Below, piece after piece: positions 8,802-17,489 of a DNA stretch of 64,000 bases. The position numbers were made by a program, and so were the translations under genes. The notes under the pieces are model-generated. The model had not been told where the DNA came from and did not search any database. It saw only the letters and a list, made by a program, of their open reading frames with translations. The DNA is from Chlorohelix sp037138995. GTDB lineage: Bacteria; Chloroflexota; Chloroflexia; Chloroheliales; Chloroheliaceae. Position 1 is the stretch's first letter. The number at the start of each line of letters is the position of its first letter. Location: assembly GCF_037138995.1 (NCBI RefSeq), contig NZ_JBAXHI010000014.1, positions 23,227-87,226 of the forward strand, in the 5' to 3' direction.

Positions 8802-10235
8802 ATGCGTAAAAAACAACGGGTTTTGGCGTTGGCATTGATTACTTTGCTATTAAGTCTGGCAATTGCCGCATGCGGGGATAATACTGCCACTGCCGTACCA
8901 GCTACTACCGCCGTTGCTACCAAAGCGGCTACATCGGCTGCTACTACTGCCGCCGCTACTACTGCGGCTGCTACTACTGCCGCCGCTACTGCCGCCGCTA
9001 CTACCGCCACAACGGGAAAGACTGTCACAATTCGCATCGGTACTGGCGACAGCGGGGATGGTTTAGCCCCTTACAACCAAACTATTGAAGCCTTCAAGAA
9101 AGTCTATCCCGGAATTGATATTAAGGTTGAACCAGTAACCGACTCCGACTATTACGGCTCGTTGCTAACTCAGGTAGCCTCCGGCAAAGCTCCCGACCTG
9201 ATTTTTATCGGGGATGATGAAGTTGCCGACTTTGTGAAGAAAGGCGCATACGAAGACCTAACCCCCTATATCAACGGTACTGCCGTTCCCGGCGTAAAGC
9301 TTGATACTTCGGTCTTTCTGCCCAATACTTTACAACCGGGGCAGCAAGCAGGTAAGCAATATTTGTTCCCCAAAGATTTCAGCCCGGTAGCTCTTTATTA
9401 CAATAAGGAACTCTTTAAAGCGGCTGGTGTTGCTGAGCCTACCGAAAACTGGACATGGGACGATTTTAAAGCTGCCGCCCAAAAACTGACCGTAAAGGAT
9501 AGCAGTGGCAAAGTGACCCAATATGGAGCGCAACTGACCGCAGCATGGCAGCGCGGTTTTGAAGCGATTGCTTTCACACAGGGCGCAACCCTGATTGCAG
9601 CAGACGGTTCCAAATACTCCGGCTTTCTGGATAGCGAACCGGCGGTTAAAGCTCTAACCCTAGTAGCGGATTTGTATCGCAACGGTTACGCGGCGCCCCC
9701 TTCAGATATTAACAAGTGGAAGGGCGGTAACGACAATTTCGCGAACGGGACTGCCGCTATATTGATTGACGGGCGTTGGCCTCAGGCTAATTTGCTCAAG
9801 AATCCTAAGCTGACCAATAATATCGGGGTTGTGGGGTTGCCTATTGGCACGCAAAAAGCAAACGCCATCAACTGGGGCGGTTTCGGCATCTACTCTAAGA
9901 GCGCGAATAAAGACGCGGCTTGGAAAGTGCTGAGCTTCTTCGTCAGCCCTGATGGCGGTGGGCAGTTCTTCAAGGATTGGGGTTTGACTCCGTTGAAATC
10001 CATCGCCGACAAGAACACCAACGCGCTAGACAAAGTTTGGACTGCACAAACCGAGTTCTTCAAGCCAATCACCGCTAACTTTACCCCATACTGGAACAGC
10101 GCGGGCGCGAAAGAATTGGGCGACGCTCTTACCAAAGTCATCACCGACCCTAAAGCTGACCCAGCAGCGACTTTGAAAGATGCTGCTACCAAAGCCGATA
10201 AAGCGCTAAAAGACAAGATTGATTCGAACAAGTAA
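8802..10235 (+). CDS. Carbohydrate ABC transporter substrate-binding lipoprotein (second system)
   Basis: The ATG at 8802 is chosen because GAGGAAGGAGAG lies just upstream. An in-frame upstream start at 8685 would add an unlikely hydrophobic extension. The signal peptide ends in lipobox AIAAC with Cys24, then GDNTATAVPA, and an Ala/Thr linker to about residue 66. The binding domain shows family-1 features: VTIRIGTGDSGDGL, KAPDLIFIGDDE, FPKDFSPVALYYNKELF, NWTWDDFKAAAQKLT and INWGGFGIYSKS. The TWDDF and PKDFSP segments are typical of sugar-binding proteins of the UgpB/ThuE class. The gene is followed by a strong hairpin and two permeases, the same architecture as the first system, but the two proteins are not close copies. 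Confidence 0.9.
   Translation: MRKKQRVLALALITLLLSLAIAACGDNTATAVPATTAVATKAATSAATTAAATTAAATTAAATAAATTATTGKTVTIRIGTGDSGDGLAPYNQTIEAFKKVYPGIDIKVEPVTDSDYYGSLLTQVASGKAPDLIFIGDDEVADFVKKGAYEDLTPYINGTAVPGVKLDTSVFLPNTLQPGQQAGKQYLFPKDFSPVALYYNKELFKAAGVAEPTENWTWDDFKAAAQKLTVKDSSGKVTQYGAQLTAAWQRGFEAIAFTQGATLIAADGSKYSGFLDSEPAVKALTLVADLYRNGYAAPPSDINKWKGGNDNFANGTAAILIDGRWPQANLLKNPKLTNNIGVVGLPIGTQKANAINWGGFGIYSKSANKDAAWKVLSFFVSPDGGGQFFKDWGLTPLKSIADKNTNALDKVWTAQTEFFKPITANFTPYWNSAGAKELGDALTKVITDPKADPAATLKDAATKADKALKDKIDSNK
8935..9010 (+). repeat. In-frame tandem repeat encoding the Ala/Thr linker of the second binding protein
   Basis: Units of GCTACTACTGCCGCC or close variants repeat about five times and encode ATTAA blocks. 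Codon choice differs from the repeat in the first binding protein (GCC/GCT rather than GCA/GCG), so the two linkers probably expanded independently. Confidence 0.7.
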
Positions 10236-10248
10236 CTCCAAAAGTTGC

Positions 10249-10285
10249 AAGAGGCATCCTGTGGAAGCACAGGGTGTCTCTTTTA
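10249..10285 (+). terminator. Intercistronic hairpin after the second binding-protein gene
   Basis: AAGAGGCATCCTGTG pairs with CACAGGGTGTCTCTT across a GAAG tetraloop with two mismatches, followed by TTTT. Its position is the same as the hairpin in the first importer, between the binding protein and the permeases. Confidence 0.7.
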
Positions 10286-10350
10286 CTGGTATAATTGCCT
10301 CGCGTCAGAACCATCAGTAAACAAACCTGTTTACCGAGCAGGAGTTCCCT

Positions 10351-11310
10351 TTGAAAAGGATAAAATCCGCTAGACCTCTTGCAACAAACGAACCTATCTG
10401 GAACAAAAGAGCCGCTTTCAACCACCGAGAAGCTATAGCCTTTTACCTATGTATCTCTCCGTGGCTTATTGGCTTTTTTGTGTTTGTGGCAGGTCCTATG
10501 TTGGCTTCGTTCTTGCTCAGTTTTGTAAGCTGGGATTACTTCACCCCCATAAAATGGGTGGGGACGCGAAACTACGAACGCATAAGGGAGGACGAGGCTT
10601 TCTGGACAGCCTTACGGGTAACTTTCACCTTTGCCGCCTTATATGTGCCGCTCTCGCAAATCATTTCGCTTGCGGTGGCGCTAATGCTGGCGCAAAAAAT
10701 CAAGGGGGTTAGCTTCTTCCGTACCATTTTTTACCTACCTGCAATCCTCTCAGGCACTGCCTATGTGGTGCTGTGGGTCTGGTTATTCGAGCCAGACAAA
10801 GGGTTAATTAACAACCTATTAGATAGATTGGGAATCAAGGGTCCGCGCTGGCTCTCCGACCCCAATACCGCTTTATATGCGCTAGTAATAATGAGCCTGT
10901 GGGGGTTGGGCAGCAGCCTGATAACCTATATCGCAGGTTTGAAAGGCATACCCGAACAACTTTACGAGGCGGCAGAATTGGACGGCGCAGGAAAATTCGG
11001 TCGATTCAGGTACATCACAATTCCGATGCTCTCGCCGACCATTTTCTTTAATCTGGTATTGGCGCTAATTCAAACCTTCCAGAGTTACACCACCGCAGCG
11101 GTGGCTACGGGGGGCGGACCGCTCGACTCCACGCTCTTTTATCTAGTGTATCTGTACCGCCGCGCCTTTGTAAATCAGGAAGCGGGCTACGCGGCGGCAT
11201 TGGCATGGATATTGTTTATAATAATTTTGCTGTTTACGTTGCTGGTTGTCCGTTCCTCTAGCGCATGGGTATATTACGAAAACGAGACTGGAAAGGAGCG
11301 GCGAAAGTGA
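10351..11310 (+). CDS. Sugar ABC transporter permease, MalF/UgpA-type
   Basis: The start is TTG at 10351, with CAGGAG 6 bases upstream. The 319-aa protein has about six membrane segments, the first at AFYLCISPWLIGFFVFVAGP. The EAA loop is EAAELDGAGKFGRFRYI, followed by TIPMLSP. Its stop overlaps the start of the next permease. It belongs to the importer with the binding protein at 8802. Confidence 0.9.
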   Translation: MKRIKSARPLATNEPIWNKRAAFNHREAIAFYLCISPWLIGFFVFVAGPMLASFLLSFVSWDYFTPIKWVGTRNYERIREDEAFWTALRVTFTFAALYVPLSQIISLAVALMLAQKIKGVSFFRTIFYLPAILSGTAYVVLWVWLFEPDKGLINNLLDRLGIKGPRWLSDPNTALYALVIMSLWGLGSSLITYIAGLKGIPEQLYEAAELDGAGKFGRFRYITIPMLSPTIFFNLVLALIQTFQSYTTAAVATGGGPLDSTLFYLVYLYRRAFVNQEAGYAAALAWILFIIILLFTLLVVRSSSAWVYYENETGKERRK

Positions 11311-12191
11311 GAGGCTTGTTCGATAAGCATGTTGCCGCCGAAGCTATTCCGCTCAAAGGTACACGCGCGTGGCGTAAAATTGGGGGGCTGTTTCTAATTT
11401 ATACCGCCCTAGCGGCAGGCTCACTGCTCTATATTTTGCCGCTGGTCTGGATGTTTCTAACCTCGCTCAAGCCTTCCTATCAGGTATCCTCGCCCGATTG
11501 GTTCCCAGACCCGTTTGAGTGGAGCAATTACCCCCGCTCTTTCACCTACACCGGACTGGATTTCGGCAAACTTTACTTAAACAGCTTTGTGATTACCATT
11601 CTAAATGTAGTCGGTACAATGGTTTCTAGTACGTTGGTAGCATACGGCTTTGCCCGGTTACGCGCCCCCGGCAAAAACCTTTTGTTCATTATTCTGCTGA
11701 CAACCATGATGATTCCCTTCCCGGTTACGATGGTTCCAACCTTCGCCCTTTTCAACTTTTTGGGCTGGCTAGATACGCTCTTACCCGTAATTGTCCCCGC
11801 GTTCTTCGGCAACGCCTTCAATATCTTCCTATTGCGCCAATTCCTGATGACCGTGCCAATTGAGTTTGAGGAAGCCGCCCGCATTGACGGCGCAAACACG
11901 CCTCAAATCATTTTCCGCATTATGATGCCGCTCATTCTTCCGGCAGAAGCGGCAGTAGCGGTTTTGACCTTTCAGAACACGTGGAACGACTACCTAACCC
12001 CCCAGATTTACATCAGAGACCAATCGCTTTACACGGTAGCGCAGGGGATTCGCTTTTTGCGTGGTAGCATCAATCCACAATGGGAACTAATGATGGCGGC
12101 GGCGCTACTAGCCATGCTGCCGGTAGTAATTTTATACCTGTTGGCGCAGCGTTTCTTCATTGAAGGAATCACCCTCACCGGAATAAAATAA
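11307..12191 (+). CDS. Sugar ABC transporter permease, MalG/UgpE-type
   Basis: The GTG at 11307 overlaps the preceding TGA (GTGA) and has AAGGAG at 11293-11298. An in-frame ATG at 11265 would lengthen it by 14 residues without a good ribosome-binding site. It has about six membrane segments. The EAA loop is EEAARIDGANTPQIIF, followed by RIMMPLILP. The tail AQRFFIEGITLTGIK is typical of the family. Translational coupling with the upstream permease implies equal stoichiometry. No ATPase follows. Confidence 0.9.
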   Translation: MRGLFDKHVAAEAIPLKGTRAWRKIGGLFLIYTALAAGSLLYILPLVWMFLTSLKPSYQVSSPDWFPDPFEWSNYPRSFTYTGLDFGKLYLNSFVITILNVVGTMVSSTLVAYGFARLRAPGKNLLFIILLTTMMIPFPVTMVPTFALFNFLGWLDTLLPVIVPAFFGNAFNIFLLRQFLMTVPIEFEEAARIDGANTPQIIFRIMMPLILPAEAAVAVLTFQNTWNDYLTPQIYIRDQSLYTVAQGIRFLRGSINPQWELMMAAALLAMLPVVILYLLAQRFFIEGITLTGIK

Positions 12192-12300
12192 TCCATTTTG
12201 CTGATTGCACAAACTCTATTATAAATCTATCATTAGCTTTTACAAATGTTCTGCTATCATATATAGCTGTAGTCTGTACGAATGGGTACACTCGCATAAA

Positions 12301-12329
12301 TTGATTTAAATGACATAAACAACCATAAT
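12301..12329 (+). promoter_or_regulatory. Probable promoter of the ABC exporter operon
   Basis: TTGATT (12301-12306), 17-base spacer, CATAAT (12324-12329), about 65 bases before the ATG at 12393. Confidence 0.5.
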
Positions 12330-12392
12330 AAGTTAGAATTTGATTAAAGGCAGTCAGAACTGTCGTGAATCCAAAGAAAGCATATTATACAA

Positions 12393-14306
12393 ATGATGAT
12401 GAGAAGACGACCTGACCAACCTAAACCCAGCATGAAAGCGTTACGGCGTGCGCTCAGCTATAACAACCACTATCCGCGCATAATGTGGATAGCCTACGGT
12501 GCGCTGGTGTTGGCTTCAATTGCACAACTTGCGGTTCCAACCCTTGTACGTAATGTTATTGACGCAGTAACTAATGGGGTACTTGCTCAAAAAATATTGG
12601 CAGTACCAGCTAATTTCCAGCCTGCAATCGAAGCCCGTTTGGGTTTGTCGCATCAGGTAGTGCTGGATAATAACGGGAACGCCGAGAGAAATATTATCAT
12701 TGCAGGTCTGGCGATAGTGGGGTTCGCGCTTGTGCGCGGAATATTCGCCTTCCTACAAGCCTATAACGGTGAGAAACTTTCCCAGAGCATTGCCTATGAT
12801 ATGCGTAACGACCTGTATGGGAAAATCCAGCACCTTTCTTTCAGCTATCACGATAAGCAGCAAACCGGGCAGTTAATGATTCGCGCTACCGATGATGTGG
12901 AAAAGGTGCGTCTCTTTATCGGGCAAGGTTTGCTGATGACGGTATCCGCGCTGGCGTTGTTTCTTGGCACTATCTTAATCCTGTTTTTAAATAATTTCGG
13001 CTTGGCGTTGGCAATACTTCCAATTTTGCCGTTAGCGTTCGCCTTGTTTTTAGGCTTCGGTATGCTTACACGCCCCTTGTTTATGGTATTACAGCAAAAG
13101 CTATCAGCCCTTAATACCATTTTGCAGGAGAACTTAGCGGGTATCAAAGTGGTAAAAGCCTTTGCCCGTGAGCCGGAAGAACGCGCCAAATTCAATGTTG
13201 CTGCCGAAGAACAAATGTACCAGCAAATTCGGGTAGCGCGAATTTTCAGCTTCCTTTTCCCAATGGTCTTTTTCATTGCAAACTTTGGACAGGCTTTGGT
13301 GCTATTTGTAGGCGGCTGGATGATTATTGATAACACCCTGACACTAGGACAATACCAGCAGTTCAGCCTTTACCTAAGCTTTGTATTCTTTCCGCTGGCT
13401 CAACTTGGCATGATTATTACGCAAATGTCGCAAGCTGCCGCCTCCGCCACCCGCATTTTTGAAATTCTGGATGCTAAAAGCGATGTGACCGACAAGCCCG
13501 GCGCAACGGCGTTGCCCACCATTCAGGGCGAAGTGGAATTTCGCGAGGTCACTTTCAAGTATCCCGGAGGGGACAAGCCTGTTTTGAGCAGGGTTAGTTT
13601 GGTAGCAAAACCGGGGCAGACTTTCGCCTTACTTGGCGCAACCGGAAGCGGTAAAACCACTATTATAAACCTGCTACCTCGCTTCTATGACCCCACCGAA
13701 GGACAAATATTAATAGACGGTATCAATATTCGCGATGTAACTATCGAATCTATGCGGCGACAAATTGGAATTGTGCTACAGGAAACCAACCTTTTTACCG
13801 GCACTATCCACGATAATATCGCGTTTGGGCGTTCCGATGCCACTATGGAAGAAGTCATCGAAGCGGCAAAAGCTGCCGCCGCCCACAATTTCATTATGGA
13901 ATTCCCGGAAGGTTACGATACGACTGTAGGAGAGCGCGGCTCAACCCTGAGCGGCGGACAGAAGCAACGCATTGCCATAGCCAGAGCTTTATTGCTAGAC
14001 CCACACATCCTTATACTGGATGATTCTACCAGTAGCGTAGATGTGGAAACTGAATATCAAATCCAGAAGGCGTTGGATCGCTTGATGCAAGGGCGCACCA
14101 GTTTTGTAATTGCACAGCGCATCAGCACCGTACTAAACGCAGACCAGATTCTGGTATTAGATAAAGGTGCAGTAGTAGCACGCGGCGCTCACGAAGAATT
14201 GATGGAAAATAGCGAAATATATGCCCAGATTTATCAATCACAACTGGTAGATGACGCCCATTCCGAAATCGCGGGCGAACTGGTAGAACAGGAGGCTCGA
14301 TTATGA
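12393..14306 (+). CDS. ABC exporter half-transporter with degenerate ATP site
   Basis: Type IV (MsbA/BmrCD-like) exporter subunit: a six-helix membrane domain (about residues 25-345), then a nucleotide-binding domain. Walker A GATGSGKTT is at 415-423 and the signature LSGGQ at 519-523. Walker B ILILDD is at 539-544, with Asp544 where the catalytic Glu should be. The switch-loop His is replaced by Gln575 (VIAQRIS). These two substitutions mark the non-catalytic subunit of a heterodimeric exporter. The partner gene overlaps by 4 bases (ATGA) and carries the complementary set of residues. Lipid, drug or peptide substrates are all possible. The ribosome-binding site is weak. Confidence 0.92.
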   Translation: MMMRRRPDQPKPSMKALRRALSYNNHYPRIMWIAYGALVLASIAQLAVPTLVRNVIDAVTNGVLAQKILAVPANFQPAIEARLGLSHQVVLDNNGNAERNIIIAGLAIVGFALVRGIFAFLQAYNGEKLSQSIAYDMRNDLYGKIQHLSFSYHDKQQTGQLMIRATDDVEKVRLFIGQGLLMTVSALALFLGTILILFLNNFGLALAILPILPLAFALFLGFGMLTRPLFMVLQQKLSALNTILQENLAGIKVVKAFAREPEERAKFNVAAEEQMYQQIRVARIFSFLFPMVFFIANFGQALVLFVGGWMIIDNTLTLGQYQQFSLYLSFVFFPLAQLGMIITQMSQAAASATRIFEILDAKSDVTDKPGATALPTIQGEVEFREVTFKYPGGDKPVLSRVSLVAKPGQTFALLGATGSGKTTIINLLPRFYDPTEGQILIDGINIRDVTIESMRRQIGIVLQETNLFTGTIHDNIAFGRSDATMEEVIEAAKAAAAHNFIMEFPEGYDTTVGERGSTLSGGQKQRIAIARALLLDPHILILDDSTSSVDVETEYQIQKALDRLMQGRTSFVIAQRISTVLNADQILVLDKGAVVARGAHEELMENSEIYAQIYQSQLVDDAHSEIAGELVEQEARL

Positions 14307-16222
14307 TGGGAGGAGGAGGCATGCATGCGCGGGGCTTGATGGATCGCGAATTCATTAAACCGCAGCGCACCAGCAAAACGTTAAAGCGATTTGCCGGATA
14401 TTTCAAACCTTATAGCCTTGTGCTGGTGGGAGCAATTACACTGGTAATTATCTCGGTCTGGTCTCAAGTAATGGTACCCGACCTAATTGGACAGGCAGTG
14501 GACTGCTATCTTACCGCCCCTGCTGCCGCACAACAAGGCGAAGGCGGCAGCCTACTGGCTCAGAGTGTGCCAAACTGCACCTACGACCTAAACGCCCACA
14601 ACCTGAACAGTGGGGACAGGGTCGCAGGGTTGGGCTGGCTGGTAGCAAAACTGTTGGGATTGTTTTTGCTGGGCGCAATTGCCAATGGTATGGTCTTTTT
14701 TGCGATGGGCTGGGCGGGTCAGAAAGTATTGAAGCGCATGCGAACTGACCTTTTTGATCAGCTGCATAGCCTATCGCTGGGCTTTTACTCCAAGCACGAA
14801 GTAGGCGACCTGATGAGCCGTATTACCAACGACTCAGAGACTATTCAGCAGGCTATCAGCTTTGCGCTGGTAAACGTAATGGCAGGCATAATGTTAATAG
14901 GGTGGGTTATTTTTAATATGCTCACTAAAAGCTTAGTTTTTGCCTTGATATGCCTTACCATTGTGCCTTTCATGATTATTTCCACCGCATGGTTCTCTGG
15001 GCAAGCTCGCAAAGCCTTCCGCCGCTCTCGTCTGCAAATGGGCAACGTAAACGCCGAATTGCAGCAAAGCATATCAGGAGTACGCGAGGTGCAGGCTTTC
15101 TCACGCGAAGACGAGAATTTGGAGAATTTCCGCAATGTGAACGCCGCTAACCGCGATGCCAATATCAAGGCGGTAGCTTTCACTAGCGCACTCGCTCCAA
15201 CCCTCGAAGGGCTTGGCTACATCGCGTTGGCGATTGTAACCGGAGTTGGCGGCATTTTGCTGTTACGTGGGCAAGACCTATTAGGTACAACTCTTTCGCT
15301 GGGATTAGTCATAACCTTCCTGAACTATATCCAGCGTTTGAACCAGCCAATTCAGCAAATCTCAGTGTTGTGGGTAAATATCCAGAGCGCAATCGCGGGA
15401 GCAGAGCGTATCTTTGGCTTGCTGGACGAAAAGCTCGAAATTGTGGATAAGCCAAATGCAATTCAAATGCCCACCATTAAGGGCGAGATTGAGTTTGAGC
15501 AGGTTAGCGCGGAATATGTAGCGGGCGACCCGGTGCTGAAAAACATAAGCTTTTCGGTGGAAGCAGGCAAAACTATCGCCATTGTAGGACCAACCGGAGC
15601 AGGTAAAACCACTATTATTAACCTGATTCCACGTTTCTACGATGTGACCGGCGGGAAAATCAGCATTGATGGCAAGGATGTGCGCGATGTAACCGCCGCC
15701 AGTCTGCGCCGCCAAATCGGTATTGTTTTGCAGGATAGCTTTCTGTTCAGCGATACCATTATGAACAATATCCGCTTTGGCAATCCAGAAGCTACCGATG
15801 TGCAAGTGAAAGAAGCAGCCCGTCTTGCACGCGCTGATACTTTCATTGAAAATCTGCCAGAAGGCTACAATACGGTGTTAGGTGAACGGGGACGAGGCTT
15901 GAGTCAGGGGCAACGCCAATTAATCTCCATAGCACGTGCAGCAATGGCAAATCCGCGTATTCTGATACTGGATGAAGCTACTTCTAGCGTGGATACGCGC
16001 ACTGAGCGCATGATACAAGCTGCACTTGAAAAGTTGTTACAGGGGCGTACTAGCTTTGTAATAGCGCATCGGCTCAGTACCATTAAAAACGCCGACCAGA
16101 TTTTGGTATTGAAAGATGGCGAAATCGTGGAGCGGGGCAATTTCCAGAATTTGTTGGAGGCACAAGGGGTTTTCTACAACCTGTATATGAGCCAGTTCCG
16201 CCGCCAAGAAGCCGCCGCCTGA
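14303..16222 (+). CDS. ABC exporter half-transporter with consensus catalytic residues
   Basis: Partner of the preceding subunit, 639 aa. The membrane domain is interrupted after helix 1 by an extended loop (about residues 65-105) with two Cys (DCYLTAP... and PNCTYD) that could face the outside. Walker A GPTGAGKTT starts at 429, Walker B LILDE at 554-558 with Glu558, and switch His589 (VIAHRLS) is intact. The signature is the non-consensus LSQGQ at 533-537. It therefore supplies the working Walker B/His site and the degenerate signature, as in TM287/288 or BmrCD. AGGAGG precedes the overlapping start. A terminator follows. Confidence 0.92.
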   Translation: MMGGGGMHARGLMDREFIKPQRTSKTLKRFAGYFKPYSLVLVGAITLVIISVWSQVMVPDLIGQAVDCYLTAPAAAQQGEGGSLLAQSVPNCTYDLNAHNLNSGDRVAGLGWLVAKLLGLFLLGAIANGMVFFAMGWAGQKVLKRMRTDLFDQLHSLSLGFYSKHEVGDLMSRITNDSETIQQAISFALVNVMAGIMLIGWVIFNMLTKSLVFALICLTIVPFMIISTAWFSGQARKAFRRSRLQMGNVNAELQQSISGVREVQAFSREDENLENFRNVNAANRDANIKAVAFTSALAPTLEGLGYIALAIVTGVGGILLLRGQDLLGTTLSLGLVITFLNYIQRLNQPIQQISVLWVNIQSAIAGAERIFGLLDEKLEIVDKPNAIQMPTIKGEIEFEQVSAEYVAGDPVLKNISFSVEAGKTIAIVGPTGAGKTTIINLIPRFYDVTGGKISIDGKDVRDVTAASLRRQIGIVLQDSFLFSDTIMNNIRFGNPEATDVQVKEAARLARADTFIENLPEGYNTVLGERGRGLSQGQRQLISIARAAMANPRILILDEATSSVDTRTERMIQAALEKLLQGRTSFVIAHRLSTIKNADQILVLKDGEIVERGNFQNLLEAQGVFYNLYMSQFRRQEAAA

Positions 16223-16240
16223 AAAGAAGTCTAAATCCTA

Positions 16241-16276
16241 AAGGCTTACCGCTCCTTTGAGTTGGGAGCCTTTTTG
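16241..16276 (+). terminator. Rho-independent terminator of the exporter operon
   Basis: AAGGCT (16241-16246) can pair with AGCCTT (16267-16272), and GCTCC (16251-16255) with GGAGC (16265-16269); a TTTTTT run follows. Confidence 0.7.
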
Positions 16277-16403
16277 ATTTCGATAAAAGGTTCAGGTTAG
16301 TTGTGGGGAAATTCTAACTTGTGGTATGCCATGAAGCGGATATTGAGAACTTTTATTCTCAGCGATGAGAATTTTACTACATCTTTGGAATATTAAAAGT
16401 GGG

Positions 16404-17258
16404 TTAGGCGGCTATTGCGGGTAGCTCAATATCCAATCGCTCCAGTAAAGTACGACATAGCTCTGGATTCCACGGCATTGGCTTACGAGCCTCATTATGG
16501 CTATCTGAGCCACAACTTATAGCTAGGTCGTTTTTGCGAGCAAATCGCACTAATCGCTCCATTGCTTCAATGCTATGGGAGTAGTGGTACGCCTCTACGC
16601 CGGATAGACCCATTTCAACGAACTCTCCAAGCACATGGTCAGAGGCGTAGGATATTCCGGGGTCACTCCTACCGGGATGCGCCAATACCATTACCGCCCC
16701 GGCAGCATTGCCGATTTCAAAGCCTAGTTCGGCGGGTTGGTTAATGATTTCTTCAAAGCCACCGCCCATACAAACCGAATAAGCATGATCGTAATTTTGA
16801 ACTTCGTTACCACGCACCAACGCACGCGGTATGTCGTATATCATAAAATCACCATCGGGACGGCGCACATGATCAAGACCGTGTAACTGATAACCCAAAC
16901 CGTAAAGGTAATTGAGTATTTTTTCTTTTTTCTGAAGCACTCGATATTGAGTATCTTCTAGCAGTGCGTTCAAGCGGGAATCAGTAGGGTCAAAGTTAAA
17001 CATCAAGAGGTGATAATTTGAGCCTTTCCAGCCCACCGTTAGTTCCAAACCGGGTACAAAACCGATACCACGCGCTTGAGCCTTCAAGCGTACTGGTTCA
17101 ACATTTCCGATAGTATCGTGATCGGTTACGGTTATTATTCTTACACCTTGCGTAACAGCAGTTTCTACCAGCGTATCTGGAGTCCATAACCCATCGCTCG
17201 CCAGCGTGTGCATATGGAAGTCCACGCCCAATCCGGGCATTTTAGTTTGTAATTGCAT
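16404..17258 (-). CDS. PHP-domain phosphoesterase
   Basis: Trinuclear-metal PHP hydrolase of about 284 aa. All metal-binding motifs are present in order: DFHMHTLASDG (residues 13-23), TVTDHDT, VPGLELTV, VLAHPGR, and the C-terminal GSDSH. This layout matches the YciV/RNase AM-like group that hydrolyses 3',5'-phospho-adenosine phosphates or RNA 5' ends, but the specific substrate cannot be decided here. It stands alone, convergent with the exporter operon. Confidence 0.85.
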   Translation of the reverse strand: MQLQTKMPGLGVDFHMHTLASDGLWTPDTLVETAVTQGVRIITVTDHDTIGNVEPVRLKAQARGIGFVPGLELTVGWKGSNYHLLMFNFDPTDSRLNALLEDTQYRVLQKKEKILNYLYGLGYQLHGLDHVRRPDGDFMIYDIPRALVRGNEVQNYDHAYSVCMGGGFEEIINQPAELGFEIGNAAGAVMVLAHPGRSDPGISYASDHVLGEFVEMGLSGVEAYHYSHSIEAMERLVRFARKNDLAISCGSDSHNEARKPMPWNPELCRTLLERLDIELPAIAA

Positions 17259-17325
17259 TTTGAAAACACGCTCCCAAGTTATACAACGAAATCGCAGCTT
17301 TTATACTTTTTAATAGCTTTCATCT

Positions 17326-17354
17326 ATTATAGATATATTCTACCATATCATTAA
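17326..17354 (-). promoter_or_regulatory. Probable promoter of the PHP gene
   Basis: Reading the minus strand: TTAATG (17354-17349), 17-base spacer, TATAAT (17331-17326), about 70 bases upstream of the start codon. Confidence 0.55.
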
Positions 17355-17450
17355 TGAAAAAGCATTACAGTTTGTCATGTTTTAAGGTATTATACTTTAA
17401 CAAAGCTTAAACCAAATTTAAACCAAACATTTAATACTAGCTGACGCTTT

Positions 17451-17486
17451 ACTTTGCGAGGAAATATTCCCCGCAAGTTCCTTTTT
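17451..17486. terminator. Hairpin downstream of the MFS gene
   Basis: ACTTTGCGAGGAA pairs imperfectly with TTCCCCGCAAGT. The T-run (CTTTTTC) lies on the plus-strand side, while the gene ending at 17490 is on the minus strand, so its role as that gene's terminator is doubtful. Confidence 0.35.
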
Positions 17487-17489
17487 CAG

